Origin: Ferrovibrio sp046297595
GTDB lineage: Bacteria; Pseudomonadota; Alphaproteobacteria; Ferrovibrionales; Ferrovibrionaceae
Assembly (NCBI RefSeq): GCF_046297595.1
Contig: NZ_JBKBHT010000003.1
Location: 186,001-250,000 of the forward strand
DNA: 64,000 nucleotides
Direction of reading: 5' to 3'
The translations under genes and the position numbers were made by a program. Below, one piece after another: positions 38,752 to 47,800 of this stretch (the first letter of the stretch is position 1; every line of letters starts with the position of its first letter). The notes beneath the pieces were generated by a model. The model made no database searches and was not told where the DNA came from. It saw nothing but the letters and a program-made list of their open reading frames with translations.

Positions 38752-39645
38752 GTGACACCTCCCACCATCTCGGTACTACTGCCGGTTCGCAACGGCCTCG
38801 CCACCCTTGGCGCAGCCATTTCCTCGGTGCTGAACCAGAGCTTCGACGATTTTGAGCTGCTGGTACTCGATGACGGCTCCGATGACGGCACGCCCGACTA
38901 CGTGCGTGGCTTGAAAGATCCCCGTATCCGTCTCTTCCAGGATGGCGTAAAACGCGGCCTGGCTACGCGACTAAATCAAGGCATCGACAATGCCCGCGGT
39001 CGCTATCTGGCACGGATGGATGCCGACGACATCAGTTTCCCGACCCGCTTCGCCCAGCAGGTCGCCGCCTTGGATGCACAGCCGGAAATCGACCTGCTCG
39101 GTTGCCGCGCCGTGGTTTTTCATGATGACGGTTCGATCATTGGACTGCTGCCCTACGCCGGGAGCCATGCGCAGCTCTGCGCGCGCCCATGGCGCAACAT
39201 TCCGCTGCCACATCCAACTTGGATGGGACGTGCCGAGTGGTTTCGTCGACATCACTACAAGCACCCGGAAGCCTTGCGCGCCGAGGACCAGGAATTATTG
39301 CTACGTAGCTTGGACAGCAGCCACTTCGCCTGCCTTGACAAAATTCTACTCGGCTATCGTCAGACATCCTTCCGGCTTGGTGTTACTCTGCAGGGGCGGC
39401 GCAGCCTGTTGACCGCGCAGATTCGTATTTTTGCTGCACGAAAACAATGGGGCAATATCGCCGCCGCTGCCTTACTGACTGGCTTCAAATCCATCATCGA
39501 TATTGCAGCAGCGCTGCCGCATTGCCAGCATCTGTATTTCATGCGCATGAGCGGCGCAGTGCCGCCCGACGCCGCACAAATTCTGCGGAATCTGCTCGGT
39601 CACCCCGGAATGGCAACATACTCTACTGAGAAGGCTGCACGATGA
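38752..39645 (+). CDS. Family 2 glycosyltransferase
   Basis: 297 residues from a GTG start; no better codon is available and the ribosome-binding site is weak. GT-A fold, inverting GT2 type: ISVLLPVRNGLATLGAAISS at the N-terminus, DDGSDDGTPDYV (about 43), and the metal-binding DAD in ARMDADDIS (about 90). It would transfer a sugar from a nucleotide donor onto the growing polymer in the cytoplasm. No membrane helix is evident. Its stop overlaps the galE start (ATGA). Donor and acceptor are unknown. Confidence 0.88.
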   Translation: MTPPTISVLLPVRNGLATLGAAISSVLNQSFDDFELLVLDDGSDDGTPDYVRGLKDPRIRLFQDGVKRGLATRLNQGIDNARGRYLARMDADDISFPTRFAQQVAALDAQPEIDLLGCRAVVFHDDGSIIGLLPYAGSHAQLCARPWRNIPLPHPTWMGRAEWFRRHHYKHPEALRAEDQELLLRSLDSSHFACLDKILLGYRQTSFRLGVTLQGRRSLLTAQIRIFAARKQWGNIAAAALLTGFKSIIDIAAALPHCQHLYFMRMSGAVPPDAAQILRNLLGHPGMATYSTEKAAR

Positions 39646-40658
39646 ACGTCCTTATAACCGGTGGCGCCGGTTATATCGGCTCGCATACCTGCCTGAGTTT
39701 GCTGGCGGCCGGACATTGCGTAATCGTGCTCGACAATCTCAGCAACAGCTCAGCCGCGGCGCTCGACCGATGCCGCATGATCAGCGGCCAAGATATCACT
39801 TTCATAAAGGCCGATGTCCGCGACCATGCTGTTGTTACTGAAGCCCTTAAGCGACATGAAGTCGATGCCGTCATACATTTCGCCGGCCTGAAGGCAGTCG
39901 GCGAGTCGGTAGAGAAACCGCTGAGCTACTACCAGAACAACGTGACAGGAACGATCACGCTCTGCGCCGCCATGACCGAAGCGGGCGTGCATAGACTGGC
40001 TTTCAGCTCATCCGCTACGGTTTATGGTACGCCTGCGGTGTTGCCTGTGCACGAAGGACTGCCGTGCAGCACATCGAATCCCTATGGCCGCACCAAGCTG
40101 GTCTGTGAGGAAATCCTTTCAGATTTGGCAAACGCCGATCCGCGCTGGAGCATCGTCTCACTGCGCTACTTCAACCCGGTCGGCGCACACATATCCGGTC
40201 GCATCGGCGAGGATCCGCGCGGCACGCCGAACAATCTTATGCCCTATATCAGCCAGGTAGCCGTCGGCCGTCGGCCGCATCTGACAATTTTCGGCGATGA
40301 CTACGCGACCAGAGATGGCACCGGCGTGAGAGATTACATCCACGTCGTCGACCTAGCCGAGGGTCACGTTGCCGCACTGGGTCTCCTCAACCGGAAAACG
40401 GGCTTTTCAGCCATTAATCTGGGCACTGGCCGCGGCTATTCGGTGTTGGAAGTGCTGCAGGCTTTCGAACGGGCCAGCGGCCGGCGAGTGCCATATGTCG
40501 TGGCGGAACGCCGCGCCGGCGATGTGGCGGAATGCTGGGCCGATGCGGGCCTGGCGGAAAAGTTGCTGGGCTGGCGGGCCCGGCGCGATATCGATGAAAT
40601 GTGTGCCGATACCTGGCGTTGGCAGAGCGGCAACCCGTATGGTTATGCAGACGCGTAG
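39642..40658 (+). CDS. galE: UDP-glucose 4-epimerase
   Basis: 338 residues. NAD-dependent extended SDR interconverting UDP-glucose and UDP-galactose (or the N-acetyl forms). The N-terminal ITGGAGYIGSHTCLSLL binds NAD; SSSATVYG and the catalytic NPYGRTKLVCEEIL (about 147-160) follow, with the GalE-specific SLRYFNPVGAH and RDYIHVVDLA. The start overlaps the preceding glycosyltransferase. It supplies galactose-type donors for the locus. Confidence 0.94.
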   Translation: MNVLITGGAGYIGSHTCLSLLAAGHCVIVLDNLSNSSAAALDRCRMISGQDITFIKADVRDHAVVTEALKRHEVDAVIHFAGLKAVGESVEKPLSYYQNNVTGTITLCAAMTEAGVHRLAFSSSATVYGTPAVLPVHEGLPCSTSNPYGRTKLVCEEILSDLANADPRWSIVSLRYFNPVGAHISGRIGEDPRGTPNNLMPYISQVAVGRRPHLTIFGDDYATRDGTGVRDYIHVVDLAEGHVAALGLLNRKTGFSAINLGTGRGYSVLEVLQAFERASGRRVPYVVAERRAGDVAECWADAGLAEKLLGWRARRDIDEMCADTWRWQSGNPYGYADA

Positions 40659-40664
40659 ATCCTT

Positions 40665-41552
40665 ATGAGCAACAACCACCCAATGAGCAGCACTGATAGC
40701 CTGCCCCCCGTTCCGGCGCAACATGACAATGCTGCGGTGATAACCATATCTGCCGGACACAAGCCGACCTTGGCTTACTTGCGCGAAAGCATGCAGGCAT
40801 CGAATATCCTTCGCGTTCTGGTCTGGCGTGACCTCAAGGTCCGTTACAAGCAGACCGTGGTCGGCGTTGCATGGGCTGTCTTCCAGCCCATCTTCACATT
40901 GATCATCTACAGTATCGTCTTCGGGCATTTCGCGAAATTCCCCTCTGCCGGCCTACCCTATCCTGTATTCGTCTTTGCTGCGCTGCTGCCATGGCAATAC
41001 GCGGCGCGCATCCTGAACGAGGGCAGTTCCAGCGTTGCCGGCAATGCGAACCTAGTCACAAAAATCTATTTCCCGCGGCTGATTCTGCCTATGAGCGTGG
41101 TTTTCTCCGCGCTCGTCGATCTGCTGATCGGTCTCATGGTGACCTTTGCCGTCATGGCTTTCTACGGGGTTGCGCCGAGCTGGCATATCATTGCCCTTCC
41201 CCTGTTCTGGCTGTGGACGACCATGGTGGCCGTCTCGGTCATGCTTTGGTTCGCGGCACTTGACGTTCTGTATCGCGACATCCGGTTCGTTCTGCCGATC
41301 ATCTCCCAGCTGCTGCTGTATGTGTCGCCGATCGTCTATCCAGTCGACATGATCCCCGAGCGCTGGCGGCTGCTGTATTACATGAACCCGTTCGCCATCA
41401 TGGCTGACGGGTTCCGGTGGAGTCTGTTCGGCACGCCATTCAAGGCGCCGATCGAGTCCGTTCTGGGCGCCGGCTTCATCGTCATCGTACTAACCATCGG
41501 CGGGCTGCGCTGCTTCCAGCGGACCGAGAGAATCTTCGCCGACCGGATTTGA
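40665..41552 (+). CDS. wzm: ABC-2 type polysaccharide exporter permease (Wzm/TagG-like)
   Basis: 295 residues with a 50-residue polar N-terminus and about six membrane helices. The family entry LVWRDLKVRYKQTVVGVAWA (about 47-66) precedes the first helix; KIYFPRLILPMS and SPIVYPVDMIPE are further Wzm/TagG blocks. With the ATPase encoded 27 bases downstream it exports a lipid-linked polysaccharide across the inner membrane, defining this as an ABC-transporter-dependent pathway, not a Wzx/Wzy one. Confidence 0.94.
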   Translation: MSNNHPMSSTDSLPPVPAQHDNAAVITISAGHKPTLAYLRESMQASNILRVLVWRDLKVRYKQTVVGVAWAVFQPIFTLIIYSIVFGHFAKFPSAGLPYPVFVFAALLPWQYAARILNEGSSSVAGNANLVTKIYFPRLILPMSVVFSALVDLLIGLMVTFAVMAFYGVAPSWHIIALPLFWLWTTMVAVSVMLWFAALDVLYRDIRFVLPIISQLLLYVSPIVYPVDMIPERWRLLYYMNPFAIMADGFRWSLFGTPFKAPIESVLGAGFIVIVLTIGGLRCFQRTERIFADRI

Positions 41553-41579
41553 GGAACCGTCCTGTATGAGTAATCCAGC

Positions 41580-42866
41580 ATGAGTAAAATTGTCGTCCGG
41601 GCCGAGAACCTCTCCAAGCGGTACCAGCTGGGTGGGTATGAGCCCGCGCGCACGCTGGGCGAAACCGTAAGTCGCGCCGTTTCCGGTCTGTTGCATTCCG
41701 GCCGGCACAATGAGCGGGCGGAGCCGGCATCGACGTTCTGGGCGCTGAAGGATGTGTCCTTCGAAGTGAAGCAAGGCGAACGCATCGGCATCATCGGCAG
41801 CAATGGCGCGGGCAAGAGCACTCTGCTGAAGATTCTGTCGCGCGTCGTGCAGCCCACCCGCGGCAGCGCCACGCTAGTTGGCCGGGTCGGCTCGTTGCTG
41901 GAAGTTGGCACCGGTTTCCATCCGGAACTGACCGGCCGGGAGAATGTCTATCTGAACGGCGCCATTCTGGGGCTGCCGCGGGCCGATATCGACCGGCACT
42001 TCGACAGCATCGTCGACTTCGCCGGCGTGGAGCAGTTTATCGATACGCCGGTGAAGCGGTATTCCAGCGGCATGAGCGTGCGACTGGCTTTTGCCGTTGC
42101 CGCACATCTTGAGCCGGAAATACTGATCGTGGACGAAGTCTTGGCAGTCGGCGATGCCAGCTTCCAGCGCAAGAGCATCGGCCGCATGGAGAATGCCGCC
42201 GAAGAAGGCCGCACCATTCTTTTTGTTAGTCATTCCATGCCGTCGGTGCGCAAGCTCTGCCCGAAATCGCTGTATCTGGAAAAGGGCCAGGCGAAAGCCT
42301 TCGGGCCGACTGAACAGATCATCGAGCAGTATCTGGGCAACGCACTGTATACCGATGCCGCCGAGCGCGAGTTCCCGGATAAGCCCCATCTCGATGGCGT
42401 GATTCGCCGCATTGCGGTAACAGACAGCGCCGGTCGCCCCATTCGCGAATTTGGCCTCGATCAGCAGGCATACATCGAGATTGAATACGAATTGAAGCGC
42501 GACGTGCGCGATTGTATCGTTATCTGCGCCATTGGCCGCGATGGCGCTTACATCTACCAGACCTATGACACGGATTTGGATCCCGAGCTTCTGATCTATC
42601 GCAAAGCAGGCTGGTACAAAGGGCGGCTGCCGCTGCCTAAGCGGCTGCTCACCGGCGGTACCTATACCATCTACCCCTCTCTAGCGATCGGCTTGCATGG
42701 CGAATATGGCCACGATGGTCAGCCGGATGCAGTCAGCTTCGCAATTAACGAGGACGATCAGAGCGGCAACATGCAGATCAAGAGCTGGTCACAGCATCGA
42801 GGCATGATGATCGTTGCCGAAATTGGCTGGGATACAGAACGGCTAGAAAGCCCCGCCGCCAAATGA
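41580..42866 (+). CDS. wzt: Polysaccharide ABC exporter ATPase with C-terminal extension (Wzt)
   Basis: 428 residues. The ATPase domain (about 1-250) has Walker A GSNGAGKST (about 71), the Wzt/TagH-type LLEVGTGFHPELTGRENVYLNG, signature YSSGMSVRLAF and Walker B LIVDEVLAVGD. Residues 260-428 form a beta-rich extension typical of Wzt proteins that recognise a terminal modification on the polymer before export. Such C-domains are seen with O-antigens capped by methyl or sugar-acid groups, which fits the methyltransferase and CMP-sugar-acid genes downstream. The stop overlaps the next start (ATGA). Confidence 0.93.
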   Translation: MSKIVVRAENLSKRYQLGGYEPARTLGETVSRAVSGLLHSGRHNERAEPASTFWALKDVSFEVKQGERIGIIGSNGAGKSTLLKILSRVVQPTRGSATLVGRVGSLLEVGTGFHPELTGRENVYLNGAILGLPRADIDRHFDSIVDFAGVEQFIDTPVKRYSSGMSVRLAFAVAAHLEPEILIVDEVLAVGDASFQRKSIGRMENAAEEGRTILFVSHSMPSVRKLCPKSLYLEKGQAKAFGPTEQIIEQYLGNALYTDAAEREFPDKPHLDGVIRRIAVTDSAGRPIREFGLDQQAYIEIEYELKRDVRDCIVICAIGRDGAYIYQTYDTDLDPELLIYRKAGWYKGRLPLPKRLLTGGTYTIYPSLAIGLHGEYGHDGQPDAVSFAINEDDQSGNMQIKSWSQHRGMMIVAEIGWDTERLESPAAK

Positions 42867-43714
42867 ACTCGATATGCCGTTTCTGCGGCGAATCTCTAGT
42901 AGAGACAGGTCGAACCTGCTCCGACCGTCCCGAGCTGGCGGTGATGCGTTGCGCCGCTTGCGCTCTTGTACAGATTGCTGACATCGGGCATGTGCAGATC
43001 GACCACTATGCCGCGGATGACTATTTCCCCTTGGACAGTGCGCCAATTTATGAACGCGAGGCTCACTGGAACATCAAGCGTATAGCGCGCTTGGAGGCGC
43101 TGCTACCGAATGCCCATAAGCGCCATATTCTCGATTTCGGCTGCGGCATTGGCGGCTTCCTACGGCGCGCCGCAGGCCATTTCGCCAGCGTAACCGGTTT
43201 TGACCTCAGCAGCCGCCTAGTAAAAAGCCATCGCGCAGCGGGCTTTGCCTGCACCAACACGCTGGATGAGTTGCCGGCTGATATCGACACCATTGTTCTG
43301 TTTCATGTTCTTGAACATGTGGCATATCCGTGGGATACGCTAATATTGCTTCGGGAACGCTTCCCCAAGGCCGACCGATTTGTCCTCGAGGTTCCGAACA
43401 CCGACGAAGCGCTCAACACTGCCTTTACCAGTGAGGCTTATGCGCGCAATCACTACAGCGCAGATCATATCTGGTATTTCACCAACAAGACGCTGCGTGC
43501 GGTTGCTGAGCGTGCCGGACTAGATGTCCTCCTGGACACCCAATTGCAGCGCTATACTCTGGGGAACACCTTCGGATGGCTGGCCGAGGGTCGCGGTGGC
43601 GGCCAGAACAAGTGGCCCCGTTTTAACGACACTGCCTTAAATGACGCCTACGAGCAGGCCCTTATTGACCAAGGGCTGGCCGATTCCGTTTTCATGATTT
43701 GCAACCCGCGATGA
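42863..43714 (+). CDS. Class I SAM methyltransferase with N-terminal zinc-finger-like motif
   Basis: 283 residues. The N-terminus has two Cys pairs (CRFC at 4-7 and CAAC at about 31-34), as in sugar C-methyltransferases and related enzymes with a zinc-binding start. The SAM motif I is ILDFGCGIGGFL (about 90), with LFHVLEHVAYPWD further on. YFTNKTLRAVAERAG is a common C-terminal block. It may methylate a sugar in the polymer or cap its end. It overlaps wzt by ATGA. Confidence 0.85.
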   Translation: MNSICRFCGESLVETGRTCSDRPELAVMRCAACALVQIADIGHVQIDHYAADDYFPLDSAPIYEREAHWNIKRIARLEALLPNAHKRHILDFGCGIGGFLRRAAGHFASVTGFDLSSRLVKSHRAAGFACTNTLDELPADIDTIVLFHVLEHVAYPWDTLILLRERFPKADRFVLEVPNTDEALNTAFTSEAYARNHYSADHIWYFTNKTLRAVAERAGLDVLLDTQLQRYTLGNTFGWLAEGRGGGQNKWPRFNDTALNDAYEQALIDQGLADSVFMICNPR

Positions 43715-44688
43715 CTGCACCAGCGAATATCCTACTGATCGGCGGCGGCCGCATGGGTCAACGCCATTTACGCGGCCTGTTTCGTCATGCGGTGAACCTT
43801 CATCTGGTAGAGCCAAGCTCCGAAGCCATGGATGCCTGCGTCCGGATCGTCGCCGATTATCCCGATGCGACCCTCGCGGCCTTTCCGTCAATAAGCGCCC
43901 TGCCGCCTGACGTCACCTATATGGCCGCCGTAATGGCCGAGACCGCCGCTGGACGATTGGAGCGCTTCCAGCAAATACTGGCTCTTGGCGTGCAGAACAT
44001 CCTGGTCGAAAAGCCGCTCGAGCAGAGCCGCGCGCGCGTTGCCGCCATGGTCGAGGCAGCACGCATTAGCGCGTGCCGCGTGTGGTCGAACCACTACCGC
44101 CGCAATCTGCCGGGATTCAAGCCGCTTGTTGGCAAGGGCCCCTACGTGATTTCTGTCTCATCAGGTGCAATGGGCCTAGGCTGCAATGGTATCCACTGGC
44201 TGGATTTCGCTCTGCATCTTTCTGGTTGCAAGAGCGGCCGGATGCTGTTCGGTGAAATCGACTCTACTCCGATCCAATCCGGGCGTGGATCGCAGTTCCA
44301 AGATTACGGCGGACGCGGCCTTTTCGCCTTTCCGGACGGATCGCGTCTTTTTCTATCCTGCACTGCGGCCAGTTCCGCACCGACTGCATTCTCCATTCTC
44401 GGCCCACACCTGCATTGGGTAGTAGACCAGCACGCCGACACGGCCAGCCAGCACTGGCGAACGCCGGACAGCAGAAAGCCGAACTACCTGTATGGCGCAG
44501 ATTACGAGACTCGCTCCGCACGAGGCCTTGAGCAGGCCGATCTGGCAGAACAGACCAGTGAGTGGCTAGCAGCGTTGCTGGCCGGCCGCAATCCTAGTAA
44601 TCCCCTGCTGAGTCAAACAGCCCCGGCTTACGAATTGCTGTTTGACTTGCTCGAAATCAGCGGAAGAAGAGACTTCGCTTTCACCTAA
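43711..44688 (+). CDS. Gfo/Idh/MocA-family oxidoreductase
   Basis: 325 residues from the ATG at 43711, overlapping the previous stop; a TTG at 43699 is in frame. An N-terminal Rossmann fold (LLIGGGRMGQRHLRGL, about 7-22) carries the family EKPLEQ (about 98) and is followed by the alpha/beta substrate domain with NGIHWLDFALH. Such enzymes oxidise or reduce sugars or nucleotide sugars with NAD(P). Its substrate is unknown. A second, distant family member is encoded at 47.8 kb. Confidence 0.85.
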   Translation: MTAPANILLIGGGRMGQRHLRGLFRHAVNLHLVEPSSEAMDACVRIVADYPDATLAAFPSISALPPDVTYMAAVMAETAAGRLERFQQILALGVQNILVEKPLEQSRARVAAMVEAARISACRVWSNHYRRNLPGFKPLVGKGPYVISVSSGAMGLGCNGIHWLDFALHLSGCKSGRMLFGEIDSTPIQSGRGSQFQDYGGRGLFAFPDGSRLFLSCTAASSAPTAFSILGPHLHWVVDQHADTASQHWRTPDSRKPNYLYGADYETRSARGLEQADLAEQTSEWLAALLAGRNPSNPLLSQTAPAYELLFDLLEISGRRDFAFT

Positions 44689-45818
44689 TGACGATTTTCA
44701 GCTTCATAATCGGGTTTGTCGCAGCCCTTGTAGTCACGGAGTTGCTGTTTCGCCTCTGGCATCGCAGGACTTACGGGCGCGACTATTTCGTCGCAATCAA
44801 ATTCCCTTGGGACCGTGGACACGTCGTGTCGCATCCCTTCCTTACCTTCGCCTACCGTAAACACGGTATCATCGATATCAACCAGACGATCCCATATGCG
44901 CTCTGGCCTGATCGATTTTATTCGTTCAGGCAGCCTCTGCGTCTGAATAATATGGGACATTTCGGTGACGACTTCCGCATTGAGAAGCCTGATGGCGTAT
45001 TGCGCGTCGCCTGCCTAGGCTCATCGGGAACGGCCAACAGCATCGCCGATGACGAGCGGGACTGGTCTTATCCAGAACTGCTGCGCGAGAAGCTGCTCAC
45101 CGACCCCGGCATTGCAAGAAAATATCACGATGTCGAGGTACTGAACTGTGGGATCGGCGGCTGGACTACGCTTGATGTCCTCGTCAACTACACTCTTAAT
45201 ATCACCCACCTAAAACCCGATGCGATCATTTTCTATCAGGGCCTGAATGACCTGCCGCTGCACCTGATGGATGATTACGCTTTGGACTATACGCATGGCC
45301 GACGCAACCTTGGTGAAGCACTCCACGTCATCAAGCGGGGCTACTGGTTGCCGAAGATTCGCTGGTGGCACAGCTATGAATTTGCGAAGGACCGGCTGGT
45401 CGGCACTGGCAATGTCCGCAACGAAGTTCTGGCCCGCGTGGAAACCAGCATTCCAGATTACAGTCGCCCCTATCGACCGCTTGTGGCCGAAGAAATGGCG
45501 TTGCGTAACCTTCTCATCCTTGCCCGGGCTCATGGCAGCCATATCATTATTTCTTCGTACGTTTTCTATCTTCACAATGATTCGCAGCGGAATCGCAAGC
45601 TGCGCGAGGGTGTAACCCTTCAGAACCAGCTATACAGACGCCTGGCGGGTGAATTCGGCGCCCCCTTCGTCGATCTGGATGCACTGATGCCGCGCGATCG
45701 AGAACATTTCGTCGACGCAGTGCATTTCACTCCGCAAGGCATGCGCTTTATGGCTGAGCATCTGGGTAATGCGCTGCTGCGCGACATCCATCTGGCCACA
45801 ACCGAGGCAGAGTCGTGA
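44688..45818 (+). CDS. SGNH/GDSL-type hydrolase, membrane-anchored
   Basis: 376 residues. One N-terminal membrane helix (about 3-20, FSFIIGFVAALVVTELLF) is followed by a soluble SGNH domain: nucleophile Ser in CLGSSGTAN (about 108), Gly/Asn of YQGLNDLP (about 186), and Asp/His in DAVHFTPQGM (about 343). SGNH enzymes remove or transfer acyl groups on surface glycans. The active domain would face the periplasm if the helix is a signal anchor. The stop overlaps the next GTG start. Confidence 0.85.
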   Translation: MTIFSFIIGFVAALVVTELLFRLWHRRTYGRDYFVAIKFPWDRGHVVSHPFLTFAYRKHGIIDINQTIPYALWPDRFYSFRQPLRLNNMGHFGDDFRIEKPDGVLRVACLGSSGTANSIADDERDWSYPELLREKLLTDPGIARKYHDVEVLNCGIGGWTTLDVLVNYTLNITHLKPDAIIFYQGLNDLPLHLMDDYALDYTHGRRNLGEALHVIKRGYWLPKIRWWHSYEFAKDRLVGTGNVRNEVLARVETSIPDYSRPYRPLVAEEMALRNLLILARAHGSHIIISSYVFYLHNDSQRNRKLREGVTLQNQLYRRLAGEFGAPFVDLDALMPRDREHFVDAVHFTPQGMRFMAEHLGNALLRDIHLATTEAES

Positions 45819-47800
45819 GCACGTTGGCCTTCGCGGAAACAGTGGGGCAGGCCAAGGCGGCACTGATAGCAGATTCGGCCTGTATCCTCGTAGCAGTTAC
45901 GCCCGTGGTCGACGATTGGGCAGAGCGGGAGGGCCATACATACTGGCGTGCCGATGCCCTTATGCCCGAAAACTGTTTCGCTGAACTCGCCCAGACTACT
46001 ATCGACCTTGTCGAAGCGGCAGCGGATCGCGTTGACACCCTGAAACGTGGAATCTTGCTTGCCAATCCGCATGACGCTGACATTTCTCTGCGCGGCTATT
46101 TCCATTACCTAAAGGCTAATCTGGACGGTTATTTTATTCGGTTGGAGCAGATCGCCGCCGCACTGACCATACTGAAACCCGCGCGCTTGATCGCATTCCG
46201 GCTGCCCGATGAGCCAGTCCAGACGGGTATTACTTCGTTTGACAAACCGGTCTGGGGAGCGACCAGCCGCCTCGCTCCGCGCGTAGCCGAGGCTCGCCAT
46301 ATTCCCGTCGACTGGCTTGATCATCCGGGCGACAATCCATTGGCACCCGCACCAGCAGCACCGACCGAACCAGAAACACTCTCGCTCTCTCCGGCTGCAA
46401 TTCACCCCTCTGCCGCCAAACCCGCTCTTTGGGTGCGTATTTTACATCGCCTGTTCCCGGCGCGGCAGTCTGGCGCTGCCACCCGCACCGCCAACAATGC
46501 CCCGCTGCTTCTACACGCGCAATTCAAAGACCTAGGCGACGCTATCATAGAGAACTGGGTCGCACGTGGTGGCGAGATCGCGACCATGCAGGAATTCCTC
46601 GACCGCTATGCCGACCCTGACAGCATTCAGCCAGCCGATCAGGAGACTTGCCGTTTACTTTGGCAGGCGATACTGAACGATCCTGAGATTCATGCCATGT
46701 TGACCCGATATGGGGTACCGCTCTTCTCTTGTATCGAAGGCCAATGGCGAACCATTGTCGTAGACCTTTTTCCGGCTCTGCTCAGTCTTCAACGACGGGC
46801 TCGCCAGGCTTTGTCGCGACGCGACCGGAACGTAGTTTTCCTGGCTGGCGGCATGGTCGACTCGAATTACATCTGGGGCCGAGCGGCTCATCGAGCGGGC
46901 GCGCCATTCGTGTCACATCATTACGGCGGCTTCCTTGGATATGCGTTACTGCCCATGCATGAGCGCTATGACATGGCCGACTGCGATTATTTCCTATGCG
47001 GCGGCCTAGAATCCGCAGAGACCTTCCGCCAACCATCACCGCTTACCCGCTGGCGTGCTAGCACCCGCCGTGCGCGCCCCGTAGCGGTGGGCATGCCGTG
47101 GGTTGAGGAGATCATGCAGACCAGCCGCAAGCACGCTGCTGTTGCGCAGCGCGGCCAGAGACGCCTTATGGTGATTCTTAATGCCATGGTCGGCGATTGC
47201 CGATACATGGGATATGTATTTCCTTCCGAACTGGCCTATTGGCGTTTCTGTAAAACCCTGATCGAACGGCTTGCGATAATTCCAGATATGGAGATCATCG
47301 TTAAGCCACCTCTGCACAGCCGCTATCCGCAATTGAGATCGCCAGTCGAAGACTGGATTAGAACGCTGACGGCTCCGAATATATCAATTCTACCGGAAAT
47401 TCCCCTTCGGGATTGCCTGGATCGAGCTGATGCCTTCGTCACCGAAAGTCCAAGCACGCCACTGCTACATCTAATCGCAACCGACAAGCCAGTCCTTGCT
47501 TATATTGACCGGGAGGTATATCGGCTGCAGCCTGGTGCACGAGATGCTCTGCGCCGGCGCTGTGCCGTATTCGCCGAAACCGAGGCGGATTTCCTGGCCG
47601 AGACCACTGCCTTCGCCAAGCAGCCAAGATGGTCGACAACTCCGGTTGACGATGACTTCCTGTATAAATACGTGATCGGGCGAGGCCAAGCCGCGCAGCG
47701 TGCGGTCGACTTCCTATTCGCAGCCGCCAGGCGGCACCCTCTTTCCGATGCAGCTCTCGATCGGATTTCACACGGCCATACGGGTCAGGAAGCGGCATGA
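45815..47800 (+). CDS. Large two-part surface-carbohydrate biosynthesis protein, probable glycosyltransferase
   Basis: 661 residues from a GTG overlapping the previous stop. An N-terminal region (about 1-170) and a larger C-terminal region (about 215-640) are joined by a Pro/Ala-rich linker (about 173-200). The C-terminal part has features of a GT-B-type transferase: basic IIVKPPLHSRYP, then PNISILPEIPLRDCLDRAD and TESPSTPLLHLIATDKPVL, the usual donor-site layout of capsule and teichoic-acid transferases. It resembles proteins called surface carbohydrate biosynthesis protein in O-antigen loci. No membrane helix is seen. Donor unknown. Confidence 0.6.
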   Translation: MSTLAFAETVGQAKAALIADSACILVAVTPVVDDWAEREGHTYWRADALMPENCFAELAQTTIDLVEAAADRVDTLKRGILLANPHDADISLRGYFHYLKANLDGYFIRLEQIAAALTILKPARLIAFRLPDEPVQTGITSFDKPVWGATSRLAPRVAEARHIPVDWLDHPGDNPLAPAPAAPTEPETLSLSPAAIHPSAAKPALWVRILHRLFPARQSGAATRTANNAPLLLHAQFKDLGDAIIENWVARGGEIATMQEFLDRYADPDSIQPADQETCRLLWQAILNDPEIHAMLTRYGVPLFSCIEGQWRTIVVDLFPALLSLQRRARQALSRRDRNVVFLAGGMVDSNYIWGRAAHRAGAPFVSHHYGGFLGYALLPMHERYDMADCDYFLCGGLESAETFRQPSPLTRWRASTRRARPVAVGMPWVEEIMQTSRKHAAVAQRGQRRLMVILNAMVGDCRYMGYVFPSELAYWRFCKTLIERLAIIPDMEIIVKPPLHSRYPQLRSPVEDWIRTLTAPNISILPEIPLRDCLDRADAFVTESPSTPLLHLIATDKPVLAYIDREVYRLQPGARDALRRRCAVFAETEADFLAETTAFAKQPRWSTTPVDDDFLYKYVIGRGQAAQRAVDFLFAAARRHPLSDAALDRISHGHTGQEAA

